From positions 56,220 to 120,219 of the forward strand of contig DXBJ01000008.1 in NCBI GenBank assembly GCA_019116585.1: a stretch of 64,000 nt of DNA, given 5' to 3'. Below, piece by piece: positions 41,942 through 51,307 of this stretch (its first letter is position 1; each line of letters opens with the position of its first letter). Made by a program: the position numbers and the translations under genes. This DNA is from Candidatus Faecalibacterium gallistercoris. Its GTDB lineage: Bacteria > Bacillota > Clostridia > Oscillospirales > Ruminococcaceae. The notes beneath the pieces were generated by a model. That model had not been told where the DNA came from. It saw only the letters and a program-made list of their open reading frames with translations, and searched no databases.

Positions 41942-43375
41942 ATGAAAGCATTTATGGATAAGGACTTCATGCTTCAGACGCCTACCGCCCAGCACCTGTA
42001 TCATACATATGCCGCCGGCATGCCCATCTGCGACTACCACTGCCACATCTCCCCCCGCGAGATCTACGAGAACCGCAAGTTTGAGAATATTGCCCAGGTC
42101 TGGCTGGGCGGCCGCCAGCCCGACGGCAGCCTGGCAGGCGACCACTACAAGTGGCGCGTCATGCGCTCCAACGGCGTGCCCGAAGAGTACATCACCGGCA
42201 CCAAACCCGACCGCGAACGCTTCCAGAAATTTGCCGAGGCCCTGCCCATGGCCATCGGCAACCCCATGTACCACTGGACCAACCTGGAGCTGCACACCTA
42301 CTTTGGCTACGACGGCATCCTGAACGGCGACACCGCCGAGGAGATCTGGAACTTCTGCAACGAAAAGCTGCAGAACGACCCCAAGCTGACCGTCCGCGGC
42401 CTGATCGAGCAGTCCAACGTCGCTTTCATCGGCACCACCGACGACCCCATCGACAGCCTGGAGTGGCATGAGAAGATCAAGAACGACCCCACCATCAAGT
42501 TCACCGTCGCTCCCTCCTTCCGCCCCGACAAGGCCATCAACATCAACAAGCCCGGCTTTGTGGAGTACATGGGCAAGCTGGCCGCGAGCGTGGGCAAGGA
42601 GAAGCTGGCCTGCATCCACTGCGTGATGAACGCTCTGACCGAGCGGCTGGAGTTCTTTGTCAAGATGGGCTGCCGCGCCGCCGACCACGGCCTGGACTAC
42701 GTGCCCTACCGTGAGGCCACCATCGAGGAAGTGGACGCCATCTACAAGAAGGCCATGGCCGGCGAAGCCGTCACCACCGAGGAGGCCGAGAAGTACCAGA
42801 CCGCCATCCTGATCCACCTGGGCAAGCTGTACCACAAGCACGGCGTGGCCATGCAGCTGCACTACTCCTGCCTGCGCGGCGTCAACCGCAAGATGAACGC
42901 CCTGCTGGGCCCCGACACCGGCTTTGACATGATCGCCCAGAACACCTGCGGCGGCGCCATCGCGGCCCTGCTCAGCGCTCTGAACGACACCGACGAGTGC
43001 CCCAAGACCATCATCTACAGCCTGAACCCCATCGACAACGAGCAGATCGGCACCATCTGCGGCTGCTTCCAGTCCGACGAGGTGCCCGGCAAGATCCAGG
43101 CCGGCAGCGCCTGGTGGTTCTGCGACCAGAAGATCGGCATGGAGAACCAGATGAAGTCCCTGGCCAACCTCGGCCTGCTGGGCAACTTCATCGGCATGCT
43201 GACCGACAGCCGCAGCTTCCTGAGCTACACCCGCCACGACTACTTCCGCCGCATCATGTGCAACATCATCGGCCAGTGGGTCGAGGACGGCGAGTATCCC
43301 AACGATGAGAAGGCCCTGGAGAAGATCGTCCGCGGCATCTGCTTCGACAACGCCAAGCGCTACTTCAACCTGTAA
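41942..43375 (+). CDS. uxaC: Glucuronate isomerase
   Basis: PICDYHCHISPREIYENRKFENIAQVWLGG and NTCGGAIAALLSALNDT-type motifs. Confidence 0.95.
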   Translation: MKAFMDKDFMLQTPTAQHLYHTYAAGMPICDYHCHISPREIYENRKFENIAQVWLGGRQPDGSLAGDHYKWRVMRSNGVPEEYITGTKPDRERFQKFAEALPMAIGNPMYHWTNLELHTYFGYDGILNGDTAEEIWNFCNEKLQNDPKLTVRGLIEQSNVAFIGTTDDPIDSLEWHEKIKNDPTIKFTVAPSFRPDKAININKPGFVEYMGKLAASVGKEKLACIHCVMNALTERLEFFVKMGCRAADHGLDYVPYREATIEEVDAIYKKAMAGEAVTTEEAEKYQTAILIHLGKLYHKHGVAMQLHYSCLRGVNRKMNALLGPDTGFDMIAQNTCGGAIAALLSALNDTDECPKTIIYSLNPIDNEQIGTICGCFQSDEVPGKIQAGSAWWFCDQKIGMENQMKSLANLGLLGNFIGMLTDSRSFLSYTRHDYFRRIMCNIIGQWVEDGEYPNDEKALEKIVRGICFDNAKRYFNL

Positions 43376-43463
43376 CGCTCCCCCGCCCCGGCCCGCGCCG
43401 GCGGCAATCTGAAAAAGCACAGCCCCCTGTCTGCGGACGGGGGGCTGTTTTGGTTGCAATGAA

Positions 43464-43503
43464 AAAGCGCCTGCCGCGTGGGGAGCACATAACAGGCGCT
43501 TTT
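43464..43503 (+). repeat. 40-bp terminator-like repeat, left of TA cassette
   Basis: AAAGCGCCTGCCGCGTGGGGAGCACATAACAGGCGCTTTT; 37/40 identical to 44251-44290. Confidence 0.75.
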
Positions 43504-43599
43504 CTACATGTCGTTCCCGTTTGACAGTAAATTCATCGACAAATCTGTTGTTCTTTTCTCCATCCTATGCTATACTATAGGTAGAAGGGAGCGATTTGT

Positions 43600-43923
43600 A
43601 TGGCATCTGTGATCAGTGCAATCAAGAACACCGTCCCCATTTCGCTGTTCAACCGGGGGCAGGCGGGCAAAATCTTTGAAGATGTCCGCAAGAACGGCGC
43701 AAAGGTGGTCATGAAGAACAACGTCGCCGAGTGCGTCCTTCTCTCGCCGGAGGAATACGTCCGGCTGATGGACGCGGTGAACGACGCCAAGCTGGAAGCC
43801 ATCGCCGCCGAACGGCTGGCCCGCTACGACCCCAAAACGCTGGTTTCCTGGGATGAGATGATGCAGGAACTGGGCCTCACCGAGGACGATTTAGCCGGCT
43901 GGGAGGACGTGGAGGTTGAATGA
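43600..43923 (+). CDS. Phd/YefM-RelB-type antitoxin
   Basis: FNRGQAGKIFEDVRKNGAKVVMKNNVAECVLLSPEEYVRLMD pattern; overlaps the toxin gene. Confidence 0.85.
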   Translation: MASVISAIKNTVPISLFNRGQAGKIFEDVRKNGAKVVMKNNVAECVLLSPEEYVRLMDAVNDAKLEAIAAERLARYDPKTLVSWDEMMQELGLTEDDLAGWEDVEVE

Positions 43924-44243
43924 ACTGGACGGTTGATTTCCTGCCGGAAGCAAAGAAAGACATCAAATCCCTGGACAAAAGCCAATGGAGCTTGATCCAG
44001 AAAGCGCTCAAAAAGGTCAGTCAGAACCCGCTGCCCGCCGCGGAGGGCGGCTACGGCAAGCCATTGAGCGGCAGCCTGGCGGGCTGCTGTAAGATCAAGC
44101 TGCGCACCGCCGGGCTGCGGGCCGTCTACAAACTCCAGCGCACCGAAACGTCCATGCTGGTCATCGTCGTTGGCGTCCGTGCCGACGAGGAGGTCTATGA
44201 GCTGGCCGAAAAGCGCATCCAAAAATACCGTCTGGACCGCTGA
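43920..44243 (+). CDS. RelE/ParE-family toxin
   Basis: MNWTVDFLPEAKKDIKSLDKSQ...KPLSGSLAGCCKIKLRTAGLRAVYKL pattern. Confidence 0.9.
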   Translation: MNWTVDFLPEAKKDIKSLDKSQWSLIQKALKKVSQNPLPAAEGGYGKPLSGSLAGCCKIKLRTAGLRAVYKLQRTETSMLVIVVGVRADEEVYELAEKRIQKYRLDR

Positions 44244-44250
44244 GCACAAG

Positions 44251-44290
44251 AAAGCGCCTGCCGCGTGGGGAACACGTGACAGGCGCTTTT
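44251..44290 (+). repeat. 40-bp terminator-like repeat, right of TA cassette
   Basis: AAAGCGCCTGCCGCGTGGGGAACACGTGACAGGCGCTTTT; matches 43464-43503 with 3 differences. Confidence 0.75.
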
Positions 44291-44344
44291 GGTTGGTTGA
44301 TTCCATTCCTTCCCGCGGGGGTTCCGCGGAAGGGCGGGCAGGTT

Positions 44345-45055
44345 TTAATCCCGGTTCCGGCCGCCCATGCCCAGCAGGCGCAGCACCAGCAGGAAGATGT
44401 TGATGAAGTCCAGATACAGGGTCAGAGCGCCGTAGACGCTGGCCTTCTCGGCCAGGGCGCTGTCCATCGAGTAGTAGGCGTACAGCTGGTGCAGCTTCTG
44501 GGTATCGTAGGCGGTCAGCAGCATAAAGACCACCAGGCCGATGCCGTTGTAAAGCAGCACCGAGCCGATCCCAAAGTCGAACAGGGCGCCCACCAGACCG
44601 GTGAAGATCATGGCGATCAGGCCCATCATCAGCTTGGGGCCCCAGCTGGTCAGGTCGCGGTTGGTGGTGTGGCCGTAGAAGGCCATCAGCCCAAAGTAGA
44701 CCGCCGTGCTCAGGAACGCCATGATCAGCGTGCCCACCGAGAACAGCATGAAGTAATAGCTCAGCACCATGCCGTTCAGGACCGAGTAGGCCAGGAACGC
44801 GCCCCGGGCGGCGCCCACCGACATCTGCTGGATGCGGGCGCTCAGGAAAAACACCAGACCCAGCTCCCCGATGGTCAGCAGCAGGTACAGGGAGTTGACC
44901 AGGAAGAACAGCGGCGTCATCGCCGTCAGCAGGGCCACCCCGAACGTCACGGCAAGGCCGCAGGCCATCCAGCGGTAGGTCCGTGCCATATAATCGGCTG
45001 CGGACATCGTTGCTTCGGTGTAGCCGCGGTCGTAATCGTTGTTGTAGTAGTTCAT
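44345..45055 (-). CDS. Bax inhibitor-1/YccA family membrane protein
   Basis: Seven-TM pattern, YMARTYRWMACGLAVTF and TAYDTQKL motifs. Confidence 0.88.
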   Translation of the reverse strand: MNYYNNDYDRGYTEATMSAADYMARTYRWMACGLAVTFGVALLTAMTPLFFLVNSLYLLLTIGELGLVFFLSARIQQMSVGAARGAFLAYSVLNGMVLSYYFMLFSVGTLIMAFLSTAVYFGLMAFYGHTTNRDLTSWGPKLMMGLIAMIFTGLVGALFDFGIGSVLLYNGIGLVVFMLLTAYDTQKLHQLYAYYSMDSALAEKASVYGALTLYLDFINIFLLVLRLLGMGGRNRD

Positions 45056-45153
45056 AATGACACTCCTTTTTCTGCAGGCGGAGCCCCAGACCTCTTGCCC
45101 CGCTCTGATGCTTACAGTATACTATAGAGAAATGAACGATTCATGAAAAGGCT

Positions 45154-46245
45154 GTGACTGTTTTGTCGTTTGGTGTATATTTTCATATCCCCTACTGTTT
45201 TTCCCGGTGCCGGTACTGCGATTTTTACGCCGCCGGGGCCGCCCGCGCCGTGCCGGACGCCTATGTGGACGCCCTGCTGCGGGCCCTGGCCGACTTTGCC
45301 GCCGCTCTGCCGGGGCCGCCCGACACCGTCTATCTGGGCGGGGGCACCCCCAGCCTGCTGACGCCGGCCCAGGCCGCCCGGCTGATCTCAGCCGCCGCGC
45401 CCCGCCCCGGGGCCGAGGTGACCCTGGAGGCCAACCCCGAGACCGTCACCCTGGAGCGGCTGCAGGGCTACCGGGCCGCCGGGGTCAACCGCCTGTCCAT
45501 CGGGGTGCAGTCGGCCCGGGACAGCCAGCTGCGCGCCCTCGGGCGGCCCCACACCGCCCGCCAGGCGGCCGCCGCCTTCGAGATGGCCCGGCAGGCCGGC
45601 TTTGACAACGTCAGCGGGGACATCATGCTGGCCCTGCCCCGCTACAGCCGGGAGGAATTCGACGAGACCCTCGCCCTCATCCAGGAGGGCGGGGCCGCCC
45701 ATATCTCGGCCTACCTACTCAAGATCGAGCCGGGGTCGGCCTTTGGCCGGCAGCCGCCCGCGGGCCTGCCCGACGCCGACCAGGCCGCCGGGTTCTACCT
45801 CTACGCGGTGGAACGGCTGGCCGCCGCCGGCTACCGGCAATACGAGATCTCCAGCTTTGCCCGGCCCGGCCGGGAGGGGCGGCACAACCGCATCTACTGG
45901 GACTGCGGGGACTATCTGGGTCTGGGCCCTGCCGCCCACAGCTGCCTGGGGGGCAAGCGGTTTTATTACCCCGCCGACACCGCCGCTTTCGTGGCCGGGA
46001 CGGCCCGTCCGGTGCCCGACGGGAGCTGCGGCGCCGAGGATTACCTCATCCTCCAGCTGCGGCTGGCCAGCGGGCTGGACCTGGCGGAATACCGCCGCCG
46101 GGGCGGGCCGGACTTCACCCCCCGGCAGCGTGCCTTCCTGGCCCACTGCCAGCAGGCGGGCTACCTGACCCTGACCCCCCAGCGCCTGACCCTCACCCCG
46201 CTGGGGATGATCGTCCAGAACGCTATTTTGGAAGAGCTGATCTGA
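45154..46245 (+). CDS. hemW: Radical SAM HemW (coproporphyrinogen III oxidase-like)
   Basis: YFHIPYCFSRCRYCDF CxxxCxxC cluster; VYLGGGTPSLL; NRLSIGVQS. Confidence 0.93.
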   Translation: MTVLSFGVYFHIPYCFSRCRYCDFYAAGAARAVPDAYVDALLRALADFAAALPGPPDTVYLGGGTPSLLTPAQAARLISAAAPRPGAEVTLEANPETVTLERLQGYRAAGVNRLSIGVQSARDSQLRALGRPHTARQAAAAFEMARQAGFDNVSGDIMLALPRYSREEFDETLALIQEGGAAHISAYLLKIEPGSAFGRQPPAGLPDADQAAGFYLYAVERLAAAGYRQYEISSFARPGREGRHNRIYWDCGDYLGLGPAAHSCLGGKRFYYPADTAAFVAGTARPVPDGSCGAEDYLILQLRLASGLDLAEYRRRGGPDFTPRQRAFLAHCQQAGYLTLTPQRLTLTPLGMIVQNAILEELI

Positions 46246-46249
46246 CGCC

Positions 46250-46825
46250 TCAGGTCCCGTCTAGGCGGATCACCGGCCAGCCCAGGGCCTCGATGGCGGC
46301 GCGGTCGTGGGTGGCCAGCAGGGCGGGCGCCCCGGCGCACCGTGCCCGCAGCAGGGCCGCCGCCTGTTCCATGGCCGCCGGGTCCAGCCCGGTGAAGGGC
46401 TCGTCGAACAGGCGGGTGTCCGCCCTGGCCCAGACCGCCCGCAGCAGGGCCGCCCGCCGCTTCTGCCCGCCCGACAGGCGGGCCGCCGGCAGGGTCAGGG
46501 CATCCCCCGTCATCCCCAGCCGGGCAAAGTCGGCTTCCACCCCGCCCCGCCGGGCCCGGCCGTCGGGCAGGACCAGCAGGACGTTTTCCACCGCCGTGAG
46601 CTGGGGGCAGAGCCTGTCCTCCTGAAAGACGGCGGCCACCCGCCCCGCCCCGGTCACCGAGCCGGCGTCGGGCCGCTCCAGCCCCATCAGGATGCGCAGC
46701 AGGGTGGTCTTGCCCCAGCCGCTGGGGGCCCAGAGCACCGCCGGGCTCTCCACCCGCAGCTCCAGCCCCCGGAACAGGGTGTGCGCCCCAAAGCGCTTGG
46801 TCAAACCTTCGATCTGCAGGGTCAT
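46250..46825 (-). CDS. ABC transporter ATP-binding protein (nitrate/sulfonate/thiamine-precursor type)
   Basis: Walker A-like WAPSGWGKTTLLRILMG, LSGGQKRRAALLRA signature. Confidence 0.85.
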   Translation of the reverse strand: MTLQIEGLTKRFGAHTLFRGLELRVESPAVLWAPSGWGKTTLLRILMGLERPDAGSVTGAGRVAAVFQEDRLCPQLTAVENVLLVLPDGRARRGGVEADFARLGMTGDALTLPAARLSGGQKRRAALLRAVWARADTRLFDEPFTGLDPAAMEQAAALLRARCAGAPALLATHDRAAIEALGWPVIRLDGT

Positions 46826-47637
46826 GCCTCCGCCTCCTGTTCCGGCGCCGCCGCGCCGCAGACCTGCCGCACCGCCCCGTCCAGCAGGGCCAGAAAGACC
46901 CGCTCAAAGGCGGCCGACAGGCAGATGATGACAAAGGTCCAGGCAAACAGCTCCCCGGTGGAGAGGGTGATCTTGGCCCGGTAGAGGGCGTCGCCGATGC
47001 TGCCGTCGGGCAGGCCGATCACTTCGGCGGCCACCCCGCTTTTCCAGCACAGGCCCAGCGCGGTGCGGCAGCCCTCCCGGAAAGCGGGCAGGACCGCCGG
47101 CAGCCAGATGGCCCGCAGCCGGCGCCCCGCCGGGATGCGGAACACCCGCGCCATCTCCAGCAGCTGGACGTCCGCCGAGGCGATGCCGGTGCGCACCGCG
47201 CTGTACAGGACCGGCAGGGCCATCAAAAAGCTGATGAGGATGCTCAGTTCCCGCCCCCGCACCCAGACCAGCGCCAGGATCACAAAGCTGGCCACCGGGG
47301 TGGCCTTCACCAGCTGCATGACGGGGTCCAGCAGCAGCTCCACCGTGCGGGACAGCCGCGCCGCCGCCGCCAGGGCCACGCTGCACCCGCATCCCAGCGC
47401 AAATCCCCCCAGGATCCGCCCGCTGGAAAAGGCGACCCGCCCCCAGAAATCCGCCGTGGGCAGCAGCCGGACCAGAGTGTCCAGCGCCCGCAGGGGGGAC
47501 ACCAGGAACACCTCCTGCCCCACGGCCATGGCCGCCCACTGCCACAGCGCCAGCCAGAAGGCTGCTGCGGCCAGCCGGGCGGGGATGGACTTTTTGGATG
47601 GTTTCAAGCCATCGCCTCCTTCTTTCGATCGTTCCAT
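46822..47637 (-). CDS. ABC transporter permease
   Basis: BPD-type permease with EGCRTALGLCWKSGVAAEVIG EAA-loop-like region. Confidence 0.85.
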   Translation of the reverse strand: MERSKEGGDGLKPSKKSIPARLAAAAFWLALWQWAAMAVGQEVFLVSPLRALDTLVRLLPTADFWGRVAFSSGRILGGFALGCGCSVALAAAARLSRTVELLLDPVMQLVKATPVASFVILALVWVRGRELSILISFLMALPVLYSAVRTGIASADVQLLEMARVFRIPAGRRLRAIWLPAVLPAFREGCRTALGLCWKSGVAAEVIGLPDGSIGDALYRAKITLSTGELFAWTFVIICLSAAFERVFLALLDGAVRQVCGAAAPEQEAEA

Positions 47638-47700
47638 AAAGGCAGTATAAACGAAAACGGGACGCCCCGCAAGAGGCGTCCCGCGTATGTTTCGGGAGGG

Positions 47701-48756
47701 TCACATCCAGTAGAACCCGTCGTCCGGCATCGCGCCGCCCACGGCGGCGGGGTCGGCGTCGTACAGCACCTGGGCGTAGCCCGCCACGTCGGCCTTCATC
47801 GCCTCGCCGGTGATGCAGACGATGTTGCACGCGGGCAGGGCGGCCTTGGCAATGGCGGCTTTGGCCACCACGCCCTGCTCCTCGCAGAGGGCGGCGGTGC
47901 CGTCCAGGTCGGCGCCGGCGGCCTCTGCGCTGGCGGCGTAGTCCTCCAGGAAGGCGGCCACCACGTCGGGATGCTCCTCGGCGTAGGCGGTGCGGACCAC
48001 CGTCACCCCGGTGATGAGCTGGGTGTCGCAGACCTTCTCCCACTCGGCGGTCAGGTCCAGGGCCACCCGCAGGGTGTCGTCCTGCATCGAGGCGCTGGTG
48101 ACATAGGGCTGGGGCAGCACCGCAATGGCGTCCTCCGCCACAGCCATCTGGGCGGTGACCTCGGCGGCCTCACTGTAGAACTCGATGGTCACATCCTGGT
48201 CCGGGTCGATGCCGTTCTGGGTCAGGATGTACCGCAGCACATATTCCGGGGTGGTGCCCTTGCCGGTGGACAGGATGGTCCGGCCCGCCAGGTCGGCCAC
48301 CGACTGGACGGTGTCGCCCTTTTCCACCACATACAGCACGCCCAGGGTGTTGACCGCCATCACCTGGATGGCCCCCTCGGTCTTTTGGTAGAGGGTGGCG
48401 GCCAGGTTGGCGGGTATGGCCGCCATATCCAGCTCGCCCTTGGTCAGCAGGGGGACGATCTCGTCCGCCGCACCGTAGAGCTGCAGGTCGTAGCGGAGGT
48501 TGGCGGTGCCCTCCTCCTGCATGGGCAGCAGGTTGACCAGGCCCATGGTGGTGGGGCCCTTCAGGCCCGCGATCCGCACCGGGTCGGCGGTGGAGAGGGT
48601 GTTCTCCTCCGCTTCGGAAGAAGCCGCTTCGGACGAGGCAGCCGCTTCGGACGAATCCGGCGTCGAGGCAGTCGGCCCGCTGGCGACAGGCCCGCCGCAG
48701 GCCGCCAGGCTCAGCAGCAGGGCGGCGGACAGCAGCAGGGAAGCAAGTTTTTTCAT
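47701..48756 (-). CDS. ABC transporter substrate-binding lipoprotein (NMT1/SsuA-like), conventional domain order, Sec-type signal
   Basis: MKKLASLLLSAALLLSLAAC lipobox; VRIAGLKGPTTMGLVNLLP then ADLAGRTILSTGKGTTPEYVLRYIL in normal order. Confidence 0.85.
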   Translation of the reverse strand: MKKLASLLLSAALLLSLAACGGPVASGPTASTPDSSEAAASSEAASSEAEENTLSTADPVRIAGLKGPTTMGLVNLLPMQEEGTANLRYDLQLYGAADEIVPLLTKGELDMAAIPANLAATLYQKTEGAIQVMAVNTLGVLYVVEKGDTVQSVADLAGRTILSTGKGTTPEYVLRYILTQNGIDPDQDVTIEFYSEAAEVTAQMAVAEDAIAVLPQPYVTSASMQDDTLRVALDLTAEWEKVCDTQLITGVTVVRTAYAEEHPDVVAAFLEDYAASAEAAGADLDGTAALCEEQGVVAKAAIAKAALPACNIVCITGEAMKADVAGYAQVLYDADPAAVGGAMPDDGFYWM

Positions 48757-48900
48757 GATCGGAAATCCCCTTCTTTGTAAAATTTTTTCAAAATGCCACA
48801 AAACCATTTGCTTTGCAGCCCCCATTCTACTATAATGGGAGGGAAATTACCGTTGCAGGGGCAACAAAGCCCTTGTTCGCTGCAGGACAGGAACCGCCTT

Positions 48901-49578
48901 ATGGACGACTTTGCCATTTTACAATCCACGCCCCTTTTCCGGGGGCTGAGCGCCGAGGCCCTGGTCCGGCTTCTGGACCGGCTGGGGGCGGTGCGGCGCA
49001 GCTATATCCGGGGGGCGGTGCTGGTCCGGGCCGGCCAGCCCAGCCACAGCGTGGGGGTCATCCTGGCCGGGTCCATCGAGGCGGCACGGCTGGCCCCCGA
49101 CGGCAGCCGCCTGCCCATCACCCGGATGGGGCCGGGCGGGGTGTTTGGGGACGTGCTGGGCGGCTCCAGCCTGACCAGCCCGGTCACCGTGACCGCCCGC
49201 ACCTCCTGCGAGGTGCTGCTGATCCCCTACGACCGGCTGCTCCGCCCCGACGGCAGCGCCGCCGGGCAGCTGGTGCTGCAAAACCTGGTGCGGACCATCA
49301 GCGACAAATATTTCCTGCTGGCGCGGCGGGTGGACCTGCTTTTGCTGCACAGCCTGCGGGCCAAGGTCTCGGCCTATCTGCTGGCCGAAGCCGAGCGGGC
49401 CGGGCAGCTGACCTTCCGCATCCCCTTCACCCGGGCGCAGCTGGCTGACTATCTGAACTGCGACCGCAGCGCCCTGAGCCGCGAACTGAGCCGGATGCAG
49501 CGGGAGGGCCTGCTGGATACCTACCGCAGCAGCTTCAAGCTGCTGCAGCCCGACGCACTGCGCAAATTGTCCCAATAA
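48901..49578 (+). CDS. Crp/Fnr-family transcriptional regulator
   Basis: cNMP-binding-like N-terminus (FRGLSAEALVRLLDRLGA) and FTRAQLADYLNCDRSALSRELSRMQREGLL HTH. Confidence 0.88.
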   Translation: MDDFAILQSTPLFRGLSAEALVRLLDRLGAVRRSYIRGAVLVRAGQPSHSVGVILAGSIEAARLAPDGSRLPITRMGPGGVFGDVLGGSSLTSPVTVTARTSCEVLLIPYDRLLRPDGSAAGQLVLQNLVRTISDKYFLLARRVDLLLLHSLRAKVSAYLLAEAERAGQLTFRIPFTRAQLADYLNCDRSALSRELSRMQREGLLDTYRSSFKLLQPDALRKLSQ

Positions 49579-49634
49579 CGCGGCCGCCCTCCCCTGCCGG
49601 GCGGCGGGCCGGAGCGCCGCGAAAGGAGCTTATC

Positions 49635-50615
49635 ATGACTGCAAAACCCATCCTTTGGATCGTCATCCCCTGCTACAACGAGCAGGAGGTCCTGCCCATC
49701 ACTGCGCCGCAGTTTTTGCAGAAGGTGCAAGACCTGGCCGCGGCGGGCCTGGTGAGCGGCAAAAGCCGGATCTGCTTTGTGAACGACGGCAGCCGGGACG
49801 CCACCTGGCAGCTGATCTGCCAGTTTGCCCGCCAGGACGAGCACTACATCGGCATCAGCCAGAGCCGCAACCGGGGCCACCAGGCCGCCGTGCTGGCCGG
49901 GCTGATGGAGGCCCGGGACAACGGCGCGGACGTGACCATCTCCATCGACTGCGACGGCCAGGACGACATCAACGCCATGGACGAGATGGTCCGCAAATAC
50001 CTGGCCGGGGCCGAGGTGGTCTACGGGGTGCGCAGCCGCCGGGACACCGACACCTTTTTCAAGCGCTTCACCGCCGAGGGCTTTTATCACCTGATGAACC
50101 TGCTGGGGGCGGACATCGTGTTCAACCACGCCGACTACCGCCTGATCAGCAGCCGGGTGCTGGACAGTTTTGCCAGCTACCACGAGGTGAACATCTTCCT
50201 GCGGGGGATGGTGCCCCTGGTGGGCTTTGCCAGCGACACGGTATCGTACGAGCGCCACGAGCGCCTGGCCGGGGAGAGCCACTATCCCCTGTCCAAAATG
50301 CTGGCCCTCGCCTTTGACGGCATCACCAGCCTGTCCAACAAGCCCATCCGGCTCATCACCGGCATCGGGATGCTGTTCAGCATCCTCAGCTTCATCGGGG
50401 TGGTGTGGGCGGTCATCGGGGCGCTGATGGGCAGCACGGTGGCCGGCTGGGCCAGCACCGTCTGCATCGTCTGCCTGATGGGGGGCATCCAGCTGGTCTG
50501 CCTGGGGGTCATCGGGGAGTACATCGGCAAGATCTATATGGAGACCAAAGCCCGGCCCCGCTACATCATCAGCGAGCGGACCTGGGCCCCCTACGAAAGG
50601 AAGTACCACGGATGA
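49635..50615 (+). CDS. Family 2 glycosyltransferase (GtrB/DPM1-like) with C-terminal TM segments
   Basis: WIVIPCYNEQEVLPI, VNDGSRDAT, RNRGHQAAVLAG, IDCDGQDD motifs. Confidence 0.92.
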   Translation: MTAKPILWIVIPCYNEQEVLPITAPQFLQKVQDLAAAGLVSGKSRICFVNDGSRDATWQLICQFARQDEHYIGISQSRNRGHQAAVLAGLMEARDNGADVTISIDCDGQDDINAMDEMVRKYLAGAEVVYGVRSRRDTDTFFKRFTAEGFYHLMNLLGADIVFNHADYRLISSRVLDSFASYHEVNIFLRGMVPLVGFASDTVSYERHERLAGESHYPLSKMLALAFDGITSLSNKPIRLITGIGMLFSILSFIGVVWAVIGALMGSTVAGWASTVCIVCLMGGIQLVCLGVIGEYIGKIYMETKARPRYIISERTWAPYERKYHG

Positions 50616-51235
50616 CGAAACAAAGCTGGAAGGGCTCGGCCCTTTTGAACCCGGTGCCGCCGGTGCTGGTATCCTGCGGCAGCCTGGAAAAGCCCAACCT
50701 CATCACGGTGGGCTGGGCGGGCACCGTCTGCACCCGGCCGCCCATGGTGTCCATCAGCCTGCGGCCCGAGCGGTACAGCTACGGCCTCATCAAGGCCAGC
50801 GGCCTGTTCGCCCTCAACCTGCCCACCGAGGCCCTGGTCCGGGCGGTGGACTGGTGCGGGGTCAAAAGCGGGCGGGATGTGGACAAATTTGCCGTCCTGG
50901 GCCTGCACGCCGGGCCGGGGACGGTCCATCCCGGCTGCCCCATCCTGGCCGAGAGCCCCCTGGCCCTGGAGTGCCGGGTGACCCAGACCATCCCCCTGGG
51001 CAGCCACGAGCTGTTTTTGGCCGAGGTGGCGGGGGTGCTGGTGGACGAGGACCTGCTGGACGATGCAGGCCGCCTGTGCCTGGACCGGGCCCGCCTGATC
51101 GCCTACAGCCACGGGGAATACCGGGCCCTGGGGCGGCAGCTGGGCACCTTTGGCTACACGGTGAAAAAGCGCCCTCTCCGCCGCGGTGTGAAAAGCCGCG
51201 GCGCCTCCCCCGCAAGGGCGGGAGGCAAACCATAA
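50612..51235 (+). CDS. Flavin reductase-like domain protein
   Basis: LITVGWAGTVCTRPPMVSISLRPERYSYGLIKASGLFALNLPT pattern; ATGA overlap with the previous gene. Confidence 0.85.
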   Translation: MTKQSWKGSALLNPVPPVLVSCGSLEKPNLITVGWAGTVCTRPPMVSISLRPERYSYGLIKASGLFALNLPTEALVRAVDWCGVKSGRDVDKFAVLGLHAGPGTVHPGCPILAESPLALECRVTQTIPLGSHELFLAEVAGVLVDEDLLDDAGRLCLDRARLIAYSHGEYRALGRQLGTFGYTVKKRPLRRGVKSRGASPARAGGKP

Positions 51236-51307
51236 ACCGACGGGCTCCTCCCCGGCTCTCCCGCGTGCGGGCAGGCCGGGGAGCGAAGCGAGACTGCGAG
51301 GAAAACG

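Noticed and set aside
41903-43459. 518-aa minus-strand ORF opposite uxaC
   Set aside because: Antisense shadow of glucuronate isomerase.
47701-48756. Third SBP considered as another circular permutant
   Set aside because: Its blocks (VRIAGLKGPTTMGL first, then ADLAGRTILSTGKGTTPEYVL) are in the conventional order for NMT1/SsuA-like SBPs.
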